DNA of 64,000 nt, from the NCBI RefSeq assembly GCF_026626665.1, contig NZ_JAPNKE010000002.1:1737204-1801203 (forward strand), written 5' to 3'. Within the stretch, counting starts at the first letter, position 1. Each line of letters opens with the position of its first letter. Below, piece by piece: positions 26,315-38,402 of the stretch. This DNA comes from Nannocystis pusilla (GTDB taxonomy: Bacteria > Myxococcota_A > Polyangia > Nannocystales > Nannocystaceae). Under the pieces are notes generated by a model. The model made no database searches. It saw only the letters and a program-made list of their open reading frames with translations, and was not told the origin of the DNA. The position numbers and the translations under genes were made by a program.

Positions 26315-27754
26315 TTACTGGGCGATGTCGTCGGCGGTGCGCGGCGCCAGCTTGAAGTTCTCGAAGCTGTACACCAGCGCGCCCGTGATCGAGGTGAAGG
26401 CGTCGCCGACCATCGGCTTGGGCCAGTCGGCGGTGGCGAAGAACTGGTCGTCGAGGATGAGGCCGCCGTCGACGGTCCACTCGCCGAAGTTGTTGGCCTC
26501 GGTGGCGACGGTGACGTTCTCGACGGTCACGAGGACCGACTCGTAGTTCTCGGCCATCGCGCCGCCGGTGGCGACGTCGGCGGCGTCGACGACGATCGGG
26601 GAGGGCACCGCGTCGGTGCCGGTGACCACCACGTCGCCGGCCTGGCCCGCGGTGATCTGGGACATGTCGTAGAACTCGCCGTAGAGCCCGTTGATGGTGA
26701 CGACGTCGCCGGGCTGGACCGCGAGCATGTCGGGGTTCTGGTTGATGTAGACGTAGATGCCGGAGTACTCGCCGCCGGCCGGGTCCTGGACGAAGAAGCC
26801 GTCGCCCTTGAAGGTCAGCGGGCTCGTGACGACCACGTTCTCGATGGTGACGAAGTCACCCTCGCCGACCTTGCCCTGCTGGATGTCGAAGATCGTGACC
26901 GCGCCCATCGGGCCGGTGGTGGTGTCGGTGTCGGTCGTGTTGCCGCCCTCGCACTCGAAGCCGACGTAGTCGTCGCAGCTGCGCGGGACCAGCTTGAAGT
27001 TGCCGAAGTTGTACACCAGCGGCCCGGTGAGGGTCAGCATGGTGTCGACGGGCGGCTTGGGCCCGCCCTCGGGCAGGAAGAACATGTCGTCGATGCGCAG
27101 GCCGCCGGTGACCTCGAACTCGCCGAAGCCGAGGTCGGCGTTGGTCACGCTGACGTTCTCGACGGTGACCGGGACGCTCTCCCACACCTCGGTCAGCGCG
27201 CCGCCGTTGGCGATGTCGGGCGGCGAGACGACCGGCGGGGTCGGAGCGGTGGCGGTGCCGGTGATCATGATGTCGTCGGCGAGCGAGATGTTGATCTCGC
27301 TGAACGTCTCCGAGCCGGTGTCGTCCATCGCCTTGTACTCGACGTACTCGCCGACCACGGTGAGCTTGTCGCCCGGCTTCGGCACCTTGCCCTGAGCCAT
27401 CAGCTCGGTCGCGGTGTCCGGGTAGATGTAGAGCTGGATGCCGGAGTACTCGCCGCCGTCCTGCTCCTGAATGAACACGCTGCCGGCCCCGCTGCCGCTG
27501 AACTTCGTCGGCGAGACGACGACCACGTCCTTGACGCGCACGAGCGTGTTCGGGGTGACCTTGTCCTGCTGCAGGTCGTAGATGTTCGTGTCCTGCAGGC
27601 CGCCGCCTTCGGTCGGCTGGTTGGTCGTGGTCGGCGGGTTGTCGGTGGTGCCCGCGGTGTCGGTGGCGGTCGCGTCGTCGCCGGCGGTGGTGTTGTTGTT
27701 GAACGCGTTGCAGGCGAGCAGACACAGCGCGGTGCAGGGGACGAGTCGACGCAT
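26315..27754 (-). CDS. Lipoprotein with two OB-like domains
   Basis: 479 residues; GAAGGAG precedes ATG. The lipobox (MRRLVPCTALCLLACN) and a Thr/Asp/Asn-rich linker are followed by two homologous ~200-residue halves. Each begins IYDLQQDKV or IFDIQQGKV, then VxxVVVxSPxxF, VFIQEQDGGEYSGIQLYIY or FFVQDPAGGEYSGIYVYIN, a G(D/E)YxE segment, and (L/F)VYxFxNFKLxPR. The repeated half resembles the OB-fold domains attached to secreted nucleases and phosphoesterases (YhcR type). Probably works with the nucleotidase upstream. Confidence 0.75.
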   Translation of the reverse strand: MRRLVPCTALCLLACNAFNNNTTAGDDATATDTAGTTDNPPTTTNQPTEGGGLQDTNIYDLQQDKVTPNTLVRVKDVVVVSPTKFSGSGAGSVFIQEQDGGEYSGIQLYIYPDTATELMAQGKVPKPGDKLTVVGEYVEYKAMDDTGSETFSEINISLADDIMITGTATAPTPPVVSPPDIANGGALTEVWESVPVTVENVSVTNADLGFGEFEVTGGLRIDDMFFLPEGGPKPPVDTMLTLTGPLVYNFGNFKLVPRSCDDYVGFECEGGNTTDTDTTTGPMGAVTIFDIQQGKVGEGDFVTIENVVVTSPLTFKGDGFFVQDPAGGEYSGIYVYINQNPDMLAVQPGDVVTINGLYGEFYDMSQITAGQAGDVVVTGTDAVPSPIVVDAADVATGGAMAENYESVLVTVENVTVATEANNFGEWTVDGGLILDDQFFATADWPKPMVGDAFTSITGALVYSFENFKLAPRTADDIAQ

Positions 27755-28046
27755 GATCCAGCTCCTTCGTATCTCGTGGCCTCGAGAGGCCGTGCAGTGA
27801 TTCGCGGCGCGTGCCGCCAGAGTGGCGTTCCGTGCGCCCGGACACTTACTTTGCGGCCATGCGCGATGTCAAGCCGGGCCCCCGTGATCGCAGCAAGCGA
27901 GGTCCGGTCCCGAGGTCCCCTTGTGAGGCGATCCCCCAGCGAACGCTGTGACGCGGTCGACAACCAGCGTCGTCGGACCGTCGCCGGCGCAGCACGCGGG
28001 CGCCGCCGCGGTCCACCAGCCACGGTCGCCCAGACGCGGCCCGTCG

Positions 28047-29141
28047 CTATTGGCCGACGACCTCGATGTCGTCGTCGTTGCGGGTGTAGAGCAGCCAGGA
28101 CGGTCGCGCGGCGGCGTGGTAACGCAGGTCGCCGACGATGTGCAGCTTGCCGCCGACGTGGTCGGCCGGGTCGAAGCCCGTCGCGCTGAGGGCGCTGACG
28201 ACGTTGACGCCGCCCTTGCCGCTGTTGCAGTTGCCGGCAGGGTCGACGAGCACCACCCACTGGCCGAACGTCGCGTAGCCGTCACCGAGCGGACACACCG
28301 TGACGTCTCGCACCTCGACCAGACGGCTCTCCAGCTTCTCCATCGCCTGATCGTCGTCGACGAGATCGCCGGTGACCTCGAACGGCACCAGGTTGGACAG
28401 CTTGCCGCCGACCCGATAGGTCGGGAAGCCGAGCTCGGTAAAGCCGTAGAACTCGACCACGGTGCCGATGATCTCCTCGATCACCGAGCCCTGCTCGATG
28501 CCCTTCGGCCGCGAGTGGGTGTGGGCGAAGATGGCGTTGTAGCCGGCCGTCATGTCGGACAGGTCGGTCAGGTAGAAGCCGTCGACGGCGATGCCGGTGA
28601 CCACCAGCGTGCGGCCGTCGGCGTTGACCTTGACGAAGTCGCCGTCGAGCGGCGAGCTGGCCGGGATGTCGGTCTCGTTGATCTCCCGCAGCGTCGGGTG
28701 GGCGATGTGGATCGTCGGCGACAGGCCGGTGGCGTAGCTGCCGGGGGCCTCCTCGCTGCCGCGGTCCTCGACCCAGATGTTGGTGGCGCCGTGGGCCCGC
28801 ACGACCTCGACGGGGACGCCCAGCGCCTGACCGTCCTTGATCGTGATGGTGTTGGCCTGGCCCTGCGCGAGCCGCCCGCGCGGGGCGACGTCGAGGTAGA
28901 CCTGTCCCGAGAACCAGGTGGCCGGCTCGCCGGCGTCGTCGACGGCGCGGACGTCGAGGACGAACTGCCGGCCGGTGCTGCTGTAGGGCAGCGGGTTCTT
29001 CTCGGTGCCGGCCGCGCCCTCGAGCTCGACCTTGAAGGTGAGCGGCGCGACCTTGCCGGTGCTCTTGTCGATCTCCTGCACGCAGGCGGAGCCGCCGGCG
29101 AGGACGAGGGCGAGCGCGAGGACGGGGTGCTTCGAGTTCAT
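28047..29141 (-). CDS. Lipoprotein with OB-like domain
   Basis: 364 residues starting 16 bp after the nucleotidase stop, with a good ribosome site (GAGGA). Lipobox LAGGSACV. A ~90-residue Ig-like first part (FKVELEGAAGTEKNPLPYSS, FVLDVRAVDDAGEPATWFSG) is followed by a segment like the OB halves of the neighbouring lipoprotein (LVVTGIAVDGFYLTDLSDMT, VIEEIIGTVVEFYGFTELGF). The tight spacing shows co-transcription with the 5'-nucleotidase. Likely a surface-anchored accessory factor for extracellular nucleotide processing. Confidence 0.75.
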   Translation of the reverse strand: MNSKHPVLALALVLAGGSACVQEIDKSTGKVAPLTFKVELEGAAGTEKNPLPYSSTGRQFVLDVRAVDDAGEPATWFSGQVYLDVAPRGRLAQGQANTITIKDGQALGVPVEVVRAHGATNIWVEDRGSEEAPGSYATGLSPTIHIAHPTLREINETDIPASSPLDGDFVKVNADGRTLVVTGIAVDGFYLTDLSDMTAGYNAIFAHTHSRPKGIEQGSVIEEIIGTVVEFYGFTELGFPTYRVGGKLSNLVPFEVTGDLVDDDQAMEKLESRLVEVRDVTVCPLGDGYATFGQWVVLVDPAGNCNSGKGGVNVVSALSATGFDPADHVGGKLHIVGDLRYHAAARPSWLLYTRNDDDIEVVGQ

Positions 29142-29157
29142 GGCGGCGTCCTCGTTC

Positions 29158-30954
29158 CTAGTACTTGGTGACGATCCGGCCGTCGGGCACCGCGTACCCG
29201 GACTTGCACAGGTCGAGCGGCGTGTTCGCGTCGTAGCAGGCGGGCATGCGGGATGTCGCGCATGTACTGGATCATCGCCTCGCGGATCGGGATGCCGGTG
29301 TTGACCTTGGTGGTGTTGCGCTTGAGCATGCGGAAGCCGCTGCCGCCCCACGCCATGTAGTCGTTGGTGCACATGTCGTAGGCGCGGGCGGCCTCGAGCG
29401 GCTCGCCGTTGACGTGGATGTCCTCGGCCTTGCCGGTGCGGCAGTTCATCGTGAAGCTGATGCCGGAGACCTGGATCTGCGAGTTGCAGCCGCGCTCGGC
29501 GCTCGACCGCGTGGCGAAGTCGAGCAGCTCCTGGACCTCGAGGCCGCTCAGGATCATCGTCGTGATCGTGTTCTCGAACGGCATCACGTTGTACATCTGC
29601 TCGTACGTGATCGGGCCGGCGAGGATGTCGGTGCGGATGCCGAGCGAGTTGGTGACGCAGAACTCGGTCTCGATGTAGCGGCGGTACTGCATCGCCTCGG
29701 CGACCAGGTTGCCGAGCATGCTGTCGCCGCCGGTGTTGCCGAAGCGCCGCAGCGGCTCGGTCGCGGTGGTGATCACGCGGTCGAGCAGCAGCGTCTGCTG
29801 CATCTCGTTGAGGTACTCCTGCAGGACGTCCGGGTGTCGGCGTCCTCGGGGACGGTCGTGTCGATCGGGAACAGCTTGAACTTGTGCGAGGTGATGCGCT
29901 TGTCGCGGACCACGATGTCGAGCCGGGCGACGAACTTGGAGAAGGCGTTCGGGTGGGCCAGCAGGGTCTGGCGCCGGTGCTCCGGCTTGCACTCGCCGAT
30001 CCCGCGCGGCGGGTCGGTGCCGTCGGGATCGGCGCCGGCCTCCGGATCGTCCTCCTCGCCCTCGCTGTCGACCGTCACGACCTCGGCGTCCATGTCGGGC
30101 CGGGCCGAGATGTACTGGGCGTCGGGGTTGTAGTCGATGAGCTTGGGCGGGCTGAGGGCGATGTGGTGGTGGCCGCCGAGGATCAGGTCGAGGCCACAGA
30201 TGTTGCGCGCCAGCACCTCGTCCTCGGTGAGGCCGAGGTGGTCGAGCAGGACCACCAGGTCGACCGACTCGCGCAGGAAGTTGGTGTAGAACTGGACGGT
30301 CTGCAGGGTCTCCTTCGGCAGGATCCCCAGGCTGTTGGTGCCGTCCTCGAGGCTGTTCATCGAGCTCAGGTTGCCCATGCCGATGATGCCGAGCTTGAGG
30401 CCGTCGACGTTGTAGACGACGAACGGCTTGACGATGATGTCGAACTTGGTGGCGAACGGCTTGGCGTCGTCCTCGAACTCGTAGTTGGCCGCGAGCAGGT
30501 CGAAGTCGCCGAAGCTCGAGAACTGCTCGAGCACGTTCTCCGGGCCGTGGTCGAACTCGTGGTTGCCGAGCGCCATGGCGTCGAGGCCGGCCATCGACAT
30601 CGCCCGCACCTCGGCCTCGCCGCCGAAGATGTTGAAGATCGGGGCGCCCTGGAACAGGTCGCCCGAGTCGAGCCACAGCGACCGCCCGGCGTGCTCCCGC
30701 TCGCGCTTGACGATGTGGGCCATCTTGGCGACGCCGCCGTACGGCCCGCGACCCTCGGCGAGCCCGAGCTGCTGCTCGGTGTAAAGAGGATCGTGGTCGT
30801 ACGGCAAGATCCGCGAGTGCACGTCCGAGGTGTGCAGGATCGTGAGCCGAACGTCCTGACCGGTGAGGTCGGGCGGGTTGGAGTCGTAGAGGCACGAGCC
30901 CAGCGACAGGCTCGCGAGCAGGCCGGAGACGATCGATAGACGCGAGTTCCGCAC
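29158..30954 (-). CDS. 5'-nucleotidase / UshA-family metallophosphoesterase lipoprotein (two frameshifts)
   Basis: GTG 30954 gives VRNSRLSIVSGLLASLSLGS-C, a lipobox. The calcineurin-like metal motifs are all present: LTILHTSDVHSRILPYD, LDSGDLFQGAP, ALGNHEFDHG, and LDLILGGHHHIAL. The C-terminal nucleotide-binding domain follows (GNTGGDSMLGNLVAEAMQYR, TNSLGIRTDILAGPITYEQM, VMPFENTITTMILSG, MAWGGSGFRML). Frames change near 29838 (a C-run) and near 29240, after which it ends in PDGRIVTKY and TAG at 29158. It hydrolyses extracellular nucleotides or nucleotide sugars. First gene of the minus-strand cluster down to 24421. Confidence 0.88.
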
Positions 30955-31162
30955 GGGTCCCGGCGAGAGGTAACAGGCCCCGCGCGTTCGCGCAATCCGG
31001 GCCCGGTTGCGGCCGCCGTGGCCCAGGTCATGCCCGCGGCCGCCGCCCGCCGTGAGGCCGCCGCGGGCCGAACGCTGCTCACTTCGCTGTTCCCCACGCT
31101 CCAGGCGGTGGCCGCGCGTGTGTCGCTCCAGGTCACGGCCGGGAGTCGGTATCATCGCGACG

Positions 31163-31597
31163 ATGCATACACCGCTGCTCTGCTTGCTCGGGTTCGGGGC
31201 GTGGACCCTCCTCGTCGCCGTCCTCGGGATCGTGACACCCCGCGTGCTGGCCGTGGCCATGGGGACGGCCCCCGAGGGCGGGTTTCCGGCCGACGTGCCC
31301 CACGGCTCCGACCGCTACCGCCGGACCATGCGGGCGCACCTCAACTGCGTCGAGAACCTGCCGCTGTTCGCGGCGGTGGTGCTGACCGGCGCGGTGGTCC
31401 ACGCCGGCTCGCCGCGCATGGACACGCTGGCGATCGCCTACCTGGCGGCCCGCGTGGCGCAGACGGTGATCCACATCGCGTCGGGCTCCGCCGCGGCGGT
31501 CAAGCTGCGCTTCACCGCGTTCGCGGTGCAGGCGGTCTGCCTGGTGTGGATGGGCGTGCTGGTGGCGCGGGCCCTGGGCGCGGCGGCGGCGGTGTGA
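31163..31597 (+). CDS. MAPEG-family membrane protein
   Basis: 144 residues with four hydrophobic helices (LLCLLGFGAWTLLVAVLGIV, LFAAVVLTGAVVHA, MDTLAIAYLAARVAQTVIHI, FTAFAVQAVCLVWMGVLVAR). The conserved loop RYRRTMRAHLNCVENLPLFA, with the Arg-Ala-x-x-N-x-x-E motif, is that of MAPEG proteins (microsomal glutathione transferase / eicosanoid synthase fold). The ligand cannot be inferred. It is divergent from the nucleotidase gene, 208 bp apart, and is followed by a family hairpin. Confidence 0.88.
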   Translation: MHTPLLCLLGFGAWTLLVAVLGIVTPRVLAVAMGTAPEGGFPADVPHGSDRYRRTMRAHLNCVENLPLFAAVVLTGAVVHAGSPRMDTLAIAYLAARVAQTVIHIASGSAAAVKLRFTAFAVQAVCLVWMGVLVARALGAAAAV

Positions 31598-31602
31598 CAG
31601 TA

Positions 31603-31641
31603 GACCGCGGGGACATGGCCTTTCGGACATGTCCCCGCGGT
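31603..31641. repeat. ACATGT-family hairpin between convergent genes
   Basis: Arms ACCGCGGGGACATG (31603-31616) and CATGTCCCCGCGGT (31628-31641) are exact 14-bp complements; the 11-nt centre contains CCTTTCGG and can extend the stem by two pairs. It lies between the MAPEG gene and the convergent cysteine-rich lipoprotein, a good place for a bidirectional terminator. Confidence 0.9.
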
Positions 31642-31660
31642 AAGGTTCAAGCGAGAGGCG

Positions 31661-32608
31661 TCAGCCCATCGGGATGCCGCACAGGCCGAGGTTCTCCAGG
31701 CCCGGAGGGGCGGTGCCGGGGTCGTACCACTGGATGCAGTCCTGGCCGGCGCCGGGGCAGTCGGGCTCGGTGACGTCGCAGTAGGGCAGGCAGCAGCCGA
31801 GCGCCGCGGGGTCGCACTCGGTGGCGAAGCCGGGGTCCTGGCAGACGAGGCCCTTGTCGCAGGCGTTGGCGTACTCGCACGGGTCGAAGGCGACGCCGGT
31901 CTCGCCGGAGGCGTCGAGGACGCACACGAAGCCCTCGTCGTCGGGGTTCGGCAGGCACAGGTCGTTGCCCATGCAGTTCTGCAGCAGCGGGTCGCACGAG
32001 GGCAGGCACAGGTTGAGCACGCCCTCGTTGGCGATCACGCAGGTGGTCTGCGGGTCGGCGCAGTCGGTGGCGTCGGGCGAGCCGGTGCACAGGCCGACGC
32101 AGGTGCCCTGGCCGGTGTCGCCGTCGACGTTCCAGCACATCGAGCCCTTGCCGCACGAGTCGACGCCGCTGACGCCGTTGCCCTCGACGGTGCACGGGTC
32201 GCCCGGGGCGCCGCTGTTCTCCTCCACGGGCACGCACTTGAGGTTGTTCCACGAGGTGCCGCCGTCGTCGGCGTAGGCGGAACATTTCTGGCCCTCCGGG
32301 CAGTCCTGGGTCCAGTTGTCGCACTCCGGGGCGATCCCCGTGCCGCCGGTGGTCTCGCAGCCGAGGAAGTTGCAGGTGGTGTCGCCGGTGTCGCCGGAGG
32401 TCTCGGTCTCCGTCTCCGCGGCGCTGGTGGCCGGCGGGTCGCTGGTGGCCGGCGGATCGGAGGGCCCGGCGGTGGTGCTCTCGCTGTCGCTCTCGCTGTC
32501 CTCGCCCGACGAGGTGGTGTTGACGCCGGCGGTCGGATCCTGCGGATCCTTGTTCTCACACGCCATCAGCACCAGAGCGGCCGTAAGGGTCGTCCAAATT
32601 CGCTTCAT
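31661..32608 (-). CDS. Cysteine-rich lipoprotein (paralogue of 43129)
   Basis: 315 residues with an excellent ribosome site (GAGGAAGG). Lipobox ALVLMACE, a ~60-residue Ser/Thr/Glu/Asp/Pro linker, then ~220 residues with over twenty cysteines: ECDNWTQDCPEGQKCSAYAD, CGKGSMCWNVDGDTGQGTCV, CDKGLVCQDPGFATECDPAA, CCLPYCDVTEPDCPGAGQDC, ending APPGLENLGLCGIPMG. The domain is a conserved myxobacterial disulphide-rich surface module of unknown role. The paralogue 11.5 kb away aligns along the whole domain. Confidence 0.85.
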   Translation of the reverse strand: MKRIWTTLTAALVLMACENKDPQDPTAGVNTTSSGEDSESDSESTTAGPSDPPATSDPPATSAAETETETSGDTGDTTCNFLGCETTGGTGIAPECDNWTQDCPEGQKCSAYADDGGTSWNNLKCVPVEENSGAPGDPCTVEGNGVSGVDSCGKGSMCWNVDGDTGQGTCVGLCTGSPDATDCADPQTTCVIANEGVLNLCLPSCDPLLQNCMGNDLCLPNPDDEGFVCVLDASGETGVAFDPCEYANACDKGLVCQDPGFATECDPAALGCCLPYCDVTEPDCPGAGQDCIQWYDPGTAPPGLENLGLCGIPMG

Positions 32609-32954
32609 TTCACACCTTCCTCGCGTCGGTAGAGCCGGTTGAGCAACGACATGGCCTTATGGACATGCACGTTGCGACATGTTCTCTGGATCCCCCGCCG
32701 GCAGCCGCCTGCTCGCCGGCGCGCGCCTGCGCAAGTGCAGGCGTCCGCAAGAGAGGTAGGCAAGTGATAAAGCTGCAAAACAGTTAATCCTTGCAACAAG
32801 TCTTATACAACCTCCGAAACCAACGCAAGGAGTTAAGTTTGATTGGTTCGATTGTAAGTTTTACCCGCCGAGCCGGGAGGCACCAGCGGGCGGACCGGAC
32901 CAGCGTCCTTTGCGCGGGGCGAAATTGCCCTGCGTCAGCCCGGACGGACCCAAC
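32609..32954. promoter_or_regulatory. AT-richer leader/promoter region with hairpins
   Basis: About 350 bp upstream of the cysteine-rich lipoprotein. Positions 32760-32870 are strikingly AT-rich for this genome and probably hold its promoter; on the minus strand a TATAAG near 32805 could be a -10 box, but no good -35 is at 17 bp. A 7-bp-arm hairpin (CGCCTGC / GCAGGCG) and a degenerate ACATGT element lie between this and the gene. No coding frame. Confidence 0.45.
32647..32693. repeat. ACATGT-family element, degenerate, in a 5' leader
   Basis: Three half-sites: GACATG (32649), GGACATG (32661) and GACATGTT (32676). ACATG / CATGT pair over ten bases. Located in the probable untranslated leader of the lipoprotein rather than at a gene end. 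Confidence 0.5.
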
Positions 32955-32983
32955 GAAAAACGGCGCCCGCGAGGGGGCGCCGC
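32955..32983 (-). terminator. Intrinsic terminator of the DUF6263-like lipoprotein gene
   Basis: On the minus strand a GC-rich stem (CGGCGCC ... GGCGCCG) is followed directly by five T residues. It lies 28 bp past the stop of the gene at 33011-34069. The only classical T-tract terminator I can see in the window. Confidence 0.8.
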
Positions 32984-33010
32984 TCGTCGAGAGGGCAGAG
33001 AAGGCGCGGC

Positions 33011-34069
33011 TTACTTGCCGCTGATCTGCAGGTTGAGGTCCATGTCCATGGTCATCGGCATCTTCACGCCGTTGGCGTCGGTGGTCATGGCGATCGAGGA
33101 CTTCATGTTCATGTCGCCCTTGATCGGGGCGACGCGGGTCAGGTCGACCTCGTTGGTGCCGGCGCCGGTGGAGTCGAGGCGATCGAGGCTGACCGAGGCT
33201 CCCTCGGGCATGCCGGGGGCGCTGATCTTCTGCGGCGCGGCGGTCTGGACGATGGTGCTGGCGAGCTGGACGACGCTGCCGTCGCGGCCCTTGAGCTCCC
33301 AGGTGGCGACCTGGTCGAGCTTCATGCCCTGCTGGTCGAGCTGCTGGGTGACGGTCCACTTGGCGCCGATGCCGAGCGCCTCCTCGGGGAAGGGCACCGA
33401 CATTTGGTTGATCTGCTGCCGCATGCTGTCGATGGTCTGCTTGATCTGCGGGTTCACGTCGGGCGGCATGTTGAAGTCGGCCGACTTGACGATGCCGCGC
33501 GGGGTGATGAGCGAGGTGCCCGACATCTTGTTCATGGTGCCGAGGACGCTCTTGAGCTGATCGACCATGGCCGCGGGGACCTTGGGGTCGGGCAGGACCT
33601 CGATCTTGTCGAGGCTGAACTCGCTGCGGATGTCGCCCTCGCCGGTGATCTCGCTGACCTTGAGGTTCATGGTCATCTGCATCGGCGGGATGTCGGTCTT
33701 CGGCATGGCGTTGGGGCCGATCTGCATGCCCATGCCCATGCGCATGGTCATGACCATCGCCTGCTCCTGCCCGGCGGTGAGCTTGAGCCGCAGCGGCTCG
33801 CGCGGCTCGGCGCCGGCCTCGATGAGGGTGACGACCGAACCCTGGCCGACGGTGGCCGCAGCGTTCGGCGCAGCGGCCGGGGTCGCCGGCTTGACGTCGG
33901 GGGCGGCGGCGACGGGCGCCGGCGGAGCGTCGGTCTTGGGCGCCGCGGCCTCGGTCTTGGCGGCCGGCTTGGCGTCGGACTTGCCGTCGGTCGGCTGGCA
34001 GCCGAAGAGGTGCAGCGCGACGGCTGCGAGCGGGACACAGAGGGCGCGGAGACGGGGGCGGAGCGACAT
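33011..34069 (-). CDS. DUF6263-like lipoprotein
   Basis: 352 residues. Signal peptide MSLRPRLRALCVPLAAVALH-LFGC with lipobox, an Ala/Pro/Lys linker, then ~270 residues of alternating strands: LRLKLTAGQEQAMVMTMRMG, GEGDIRSEFSLDKIEVLPDP, MSVPFPEEALGIGAKWTVTQ, and a C-terminal strand series (KGDMNMKSSIAMTT). The layout, with a PxExLGxGAxW motif in the middle, is typical of DUF6263. The Met-rich repeated MGMGM stretch is unusual. The gene at 59414 has a similar plan. Function unknown; likely anchored in the envelope. Confidence 0.72.
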   Translation of the reverse strand: MSLRPRLRALCVPLAAVALHLFGCQPTDGKSDAKPAAKTEAAAPKTDAPPAPVAAAPDVKPATPAAAPNAAATVGQGSVVTLIEAGAEPREPLRLKLTAGQEQAMVMTMRMGMGMQIGPNAMPKTDIPPMQMTMNLKVSEITGEGDIRSEFSLDKIEVLPDPKVPAAMVDQLKSVLGTMNKMSGTSLITPRGIVKSADFNMPPDVNPQIKQTIDSMRQQINQMSVPFPEEALGIGAKWTVTQQLDQQGMKLDQVATWELKGRDGSVVQLASTIVQTAAPQKISAPGMPEGASVSLDRLDSTGAGTNEVDLTRVAPIKGDMNMKSSIAMTTDANGVKMPMTMDMDLNLQISGK

Positions 34070-34133
34070 GCGCGGCGAGGCTACCACAGCGCGGCAGTCG
34101 TCGGTGCCGCCCCGCGACGCGCAAGGTCGTCGA

Positions 34134-35761
34134 TCAGGGCATGCGCCGACCGCTGGCGACCACGGCGGCCTTGACCCGGGTCAGCGCGGCGGTGACCTGG
34201 GGGTCGTCGCGCAGCTTCTCGAGCGGGCTCGGCAGCCGCCAGGTCCAGTTGTGATCGCCCAGGGTGGCGGGCTTGTTGATCCGGTCGCGCACGCCGAGCA
34301 GGTCCTGCAAGAGGAGGAGGACGAGGTCGCTGCCGGCCTCGAGGACGAGATGGAGGAGGGCGGCGTGGACGGCCGGGGTGAAGGCCTTGCCGATGTCGGG
34401 CATGTCCTTCAGGCCAGGTAGCTTGACGACCTCGGCCCGCTCGGCGTCGGACAGCTCGTCCCACCACACGGCGACGGGGGCGGTGTCGTGGGTGCCGAAG
34501 GTGGCGACCGAGAGGGCAGGGTAGGCCGCAGGATCGCGGAAGGCGTCGCCGTCCTTCTCCCAGATCAGGACCTTGTAGCCGGGGGCGCCGAGCTTGTGCA
34601 GCGAGGGGCCGACGTAGGCGGGGATCGAGCCGAGGTCCTCGGCGATGAGCTTGGCCCGCGCTCGCCGGCGCTGGCCATGATGGCGCCGATGACCTTCTCG
34701 CCGTGGGCGAGCTGCTCGGGCTCGGTCGGCGGATCGAAGGTGCCGGGCACGAGCTTGCCCCTGGCGTCGCGTCGCTTCTCGTAGGGCCGCATGTACGTGC
34801 GGTAGAAGCCGACCAGGTGATCGATGCGGAAGCGGTCGTAGAGCGTGGCGCTGTAGGCGGCCCGCCGCCGCAACCACGCGAAGTCGGGGTCGCCCGCGGC
34901 CATGATCCGCCAGTGATAGGGCGGGAGGCCCCAGTCCTGGCCGTCCTCGTCGAACTGATCGGCCGGGACGCCGACCGACATGTCCATGCGGAACTCGCCG
35001 CGGTGGACCCATACGTCGGCGCTGTCGCGATCGACCATGAAGGGGAGGTCGCCCATGAGCTCGACGCCGAGCTTCTTCAGCTCGCCGCGCGCGGCGGCCC
35101 ACTGCGCGTGGGCGAGCCACTGGACGTACTCGTAGTAGAGGATGGTCTCGGCGTGGCGAGCCTGGACGGCGCGCAGGGCCGCGCGGTCGCGCTCGCGCAG
35201 CGGATCCTCCCACTGCCACCAGGCGGCGCCCTGGTGGGCGTCCTTGATGGCGCGGTAGAGGGCGTAGTCGGGCAACCAGTGGCGCTGGGCGTCGCAGAAT
35301 TCGAGGAAGGCGCGGGCCCGCGGCGACTTGCCGGCGCCGGCGGCGAGCTCGTGCTCGACGAAGCGCTTCAGGCCGGCGACGAGCGCCTTGCGCTTGAGCT
35401 GGCGGACGGCGTCGTAGTCGATGGTGGCGCGCTTCTTGGCGGCCGCGAGCGCGGCGACGCCCGACGCACCGAGGACGTCGCGGGTGCTCAGGTGCTGCAG
35501 GTCGACCACCGGGCCCAGCGAGATGAACATCGGATCGATGCCGAACGCCGACAGCGCGGCGTACGGCGAGGTGTTGCCGATGGAGATCTCGTTGAGCGGG
35601 AGGACCTGAATCAGGGAGATCCCGGCCTTGGCGATGAAGGCCGCGAACGCGGGCAAGTCGCCGATCTCGCCGATGCCCCACGACTGCTCGGAGCGCAGCG
35701 AGAACAGCGGGACGGTGACGCCGGCGACGCGCCCGACGGACGAGGAGGTGGTTTGTGGCAT
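34134..35761 (-). CDS. malQ: 4-alpha-glucanotransferase (frameshifted)
   Basis: A GH77 amylomaltase of ~540 residues. Conserved segments appear in order: WGIGEIGDLPAFAAFIAKAG, VLPLNEISIGNTSPYAALSA, FGIDPMFISL, VELMGDLPFMVDRDSADVWV, ADQFDEDGQDWGLPPYHW, RIDHLVGFYRTY with the catalytic-site Asp, and, after a shift near 34660, KLIAEDLGSIPAYVGPSLHK and FGTHDTAPVAVWWDEL. It transfers alpha-1,4-glucan chains between maltodextrins. Divergent from glgX, 189 bp away; together with glgB the set forms a glycogen/maltodextrin locus. Confidence 0.92.
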
Positions 35762-35950
35762 GGCTGCGGCGCGCCCGGGCGAGGCCGAGCGCCACGATCC
35801 AAGTAGCAGGCCGCGCCCGCGCTGCGAAGCCCCAACAGCGGAACCTGCGCAAATGGACCGGGGCGAACGCTGAATCGGCGCCGATCTCGCCGTCCGCGCG
35901 CAGGCAGGTCCGTCGCCGCGCGCTGCGGCGGGTGTTGTAGCGTTTGGCCT

Positions 35951-38095
<2,145 letters not shown>

Positions 38096-38402
38096 GAACG
38101 GCGTGTCGCGGTCGTGACCGACGGGTGACGACCGCGACGCGAAACGGCGATCCGGCAGGTGCCGACCTCGACCGCACGGCCGCGGTGAAGCGTGGGGCGG
38201 ACGTCGCTACAGGGCGAGGTGCAAGCTGCGCCGCACGCGTCGGACGTCGTCGCAAGCCGACGCGAGGATGCGAGTGGACGCACGCACGGGGGCGCGAAGA
38301 CCCACGTATCCGCGTCCCGGCAAGGTCACGCGCGAGCCTCCGGTCCCGCGGCCGCGGGCGGTTTGCACGGCGCGCGTTCCTCGGTAAAAGCCGCCGGCCA
38401 GG
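38096..38402. other. Intergenic region downstream of glgX
   Basis: About 300 bp. Long frames on the minus strand across 38.2-39.1 kb are Arg/Ser/Pro shadows of the Ala/Glu-rich frame. No hairpin element or clear terminator seen. Confidence 0.45.
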
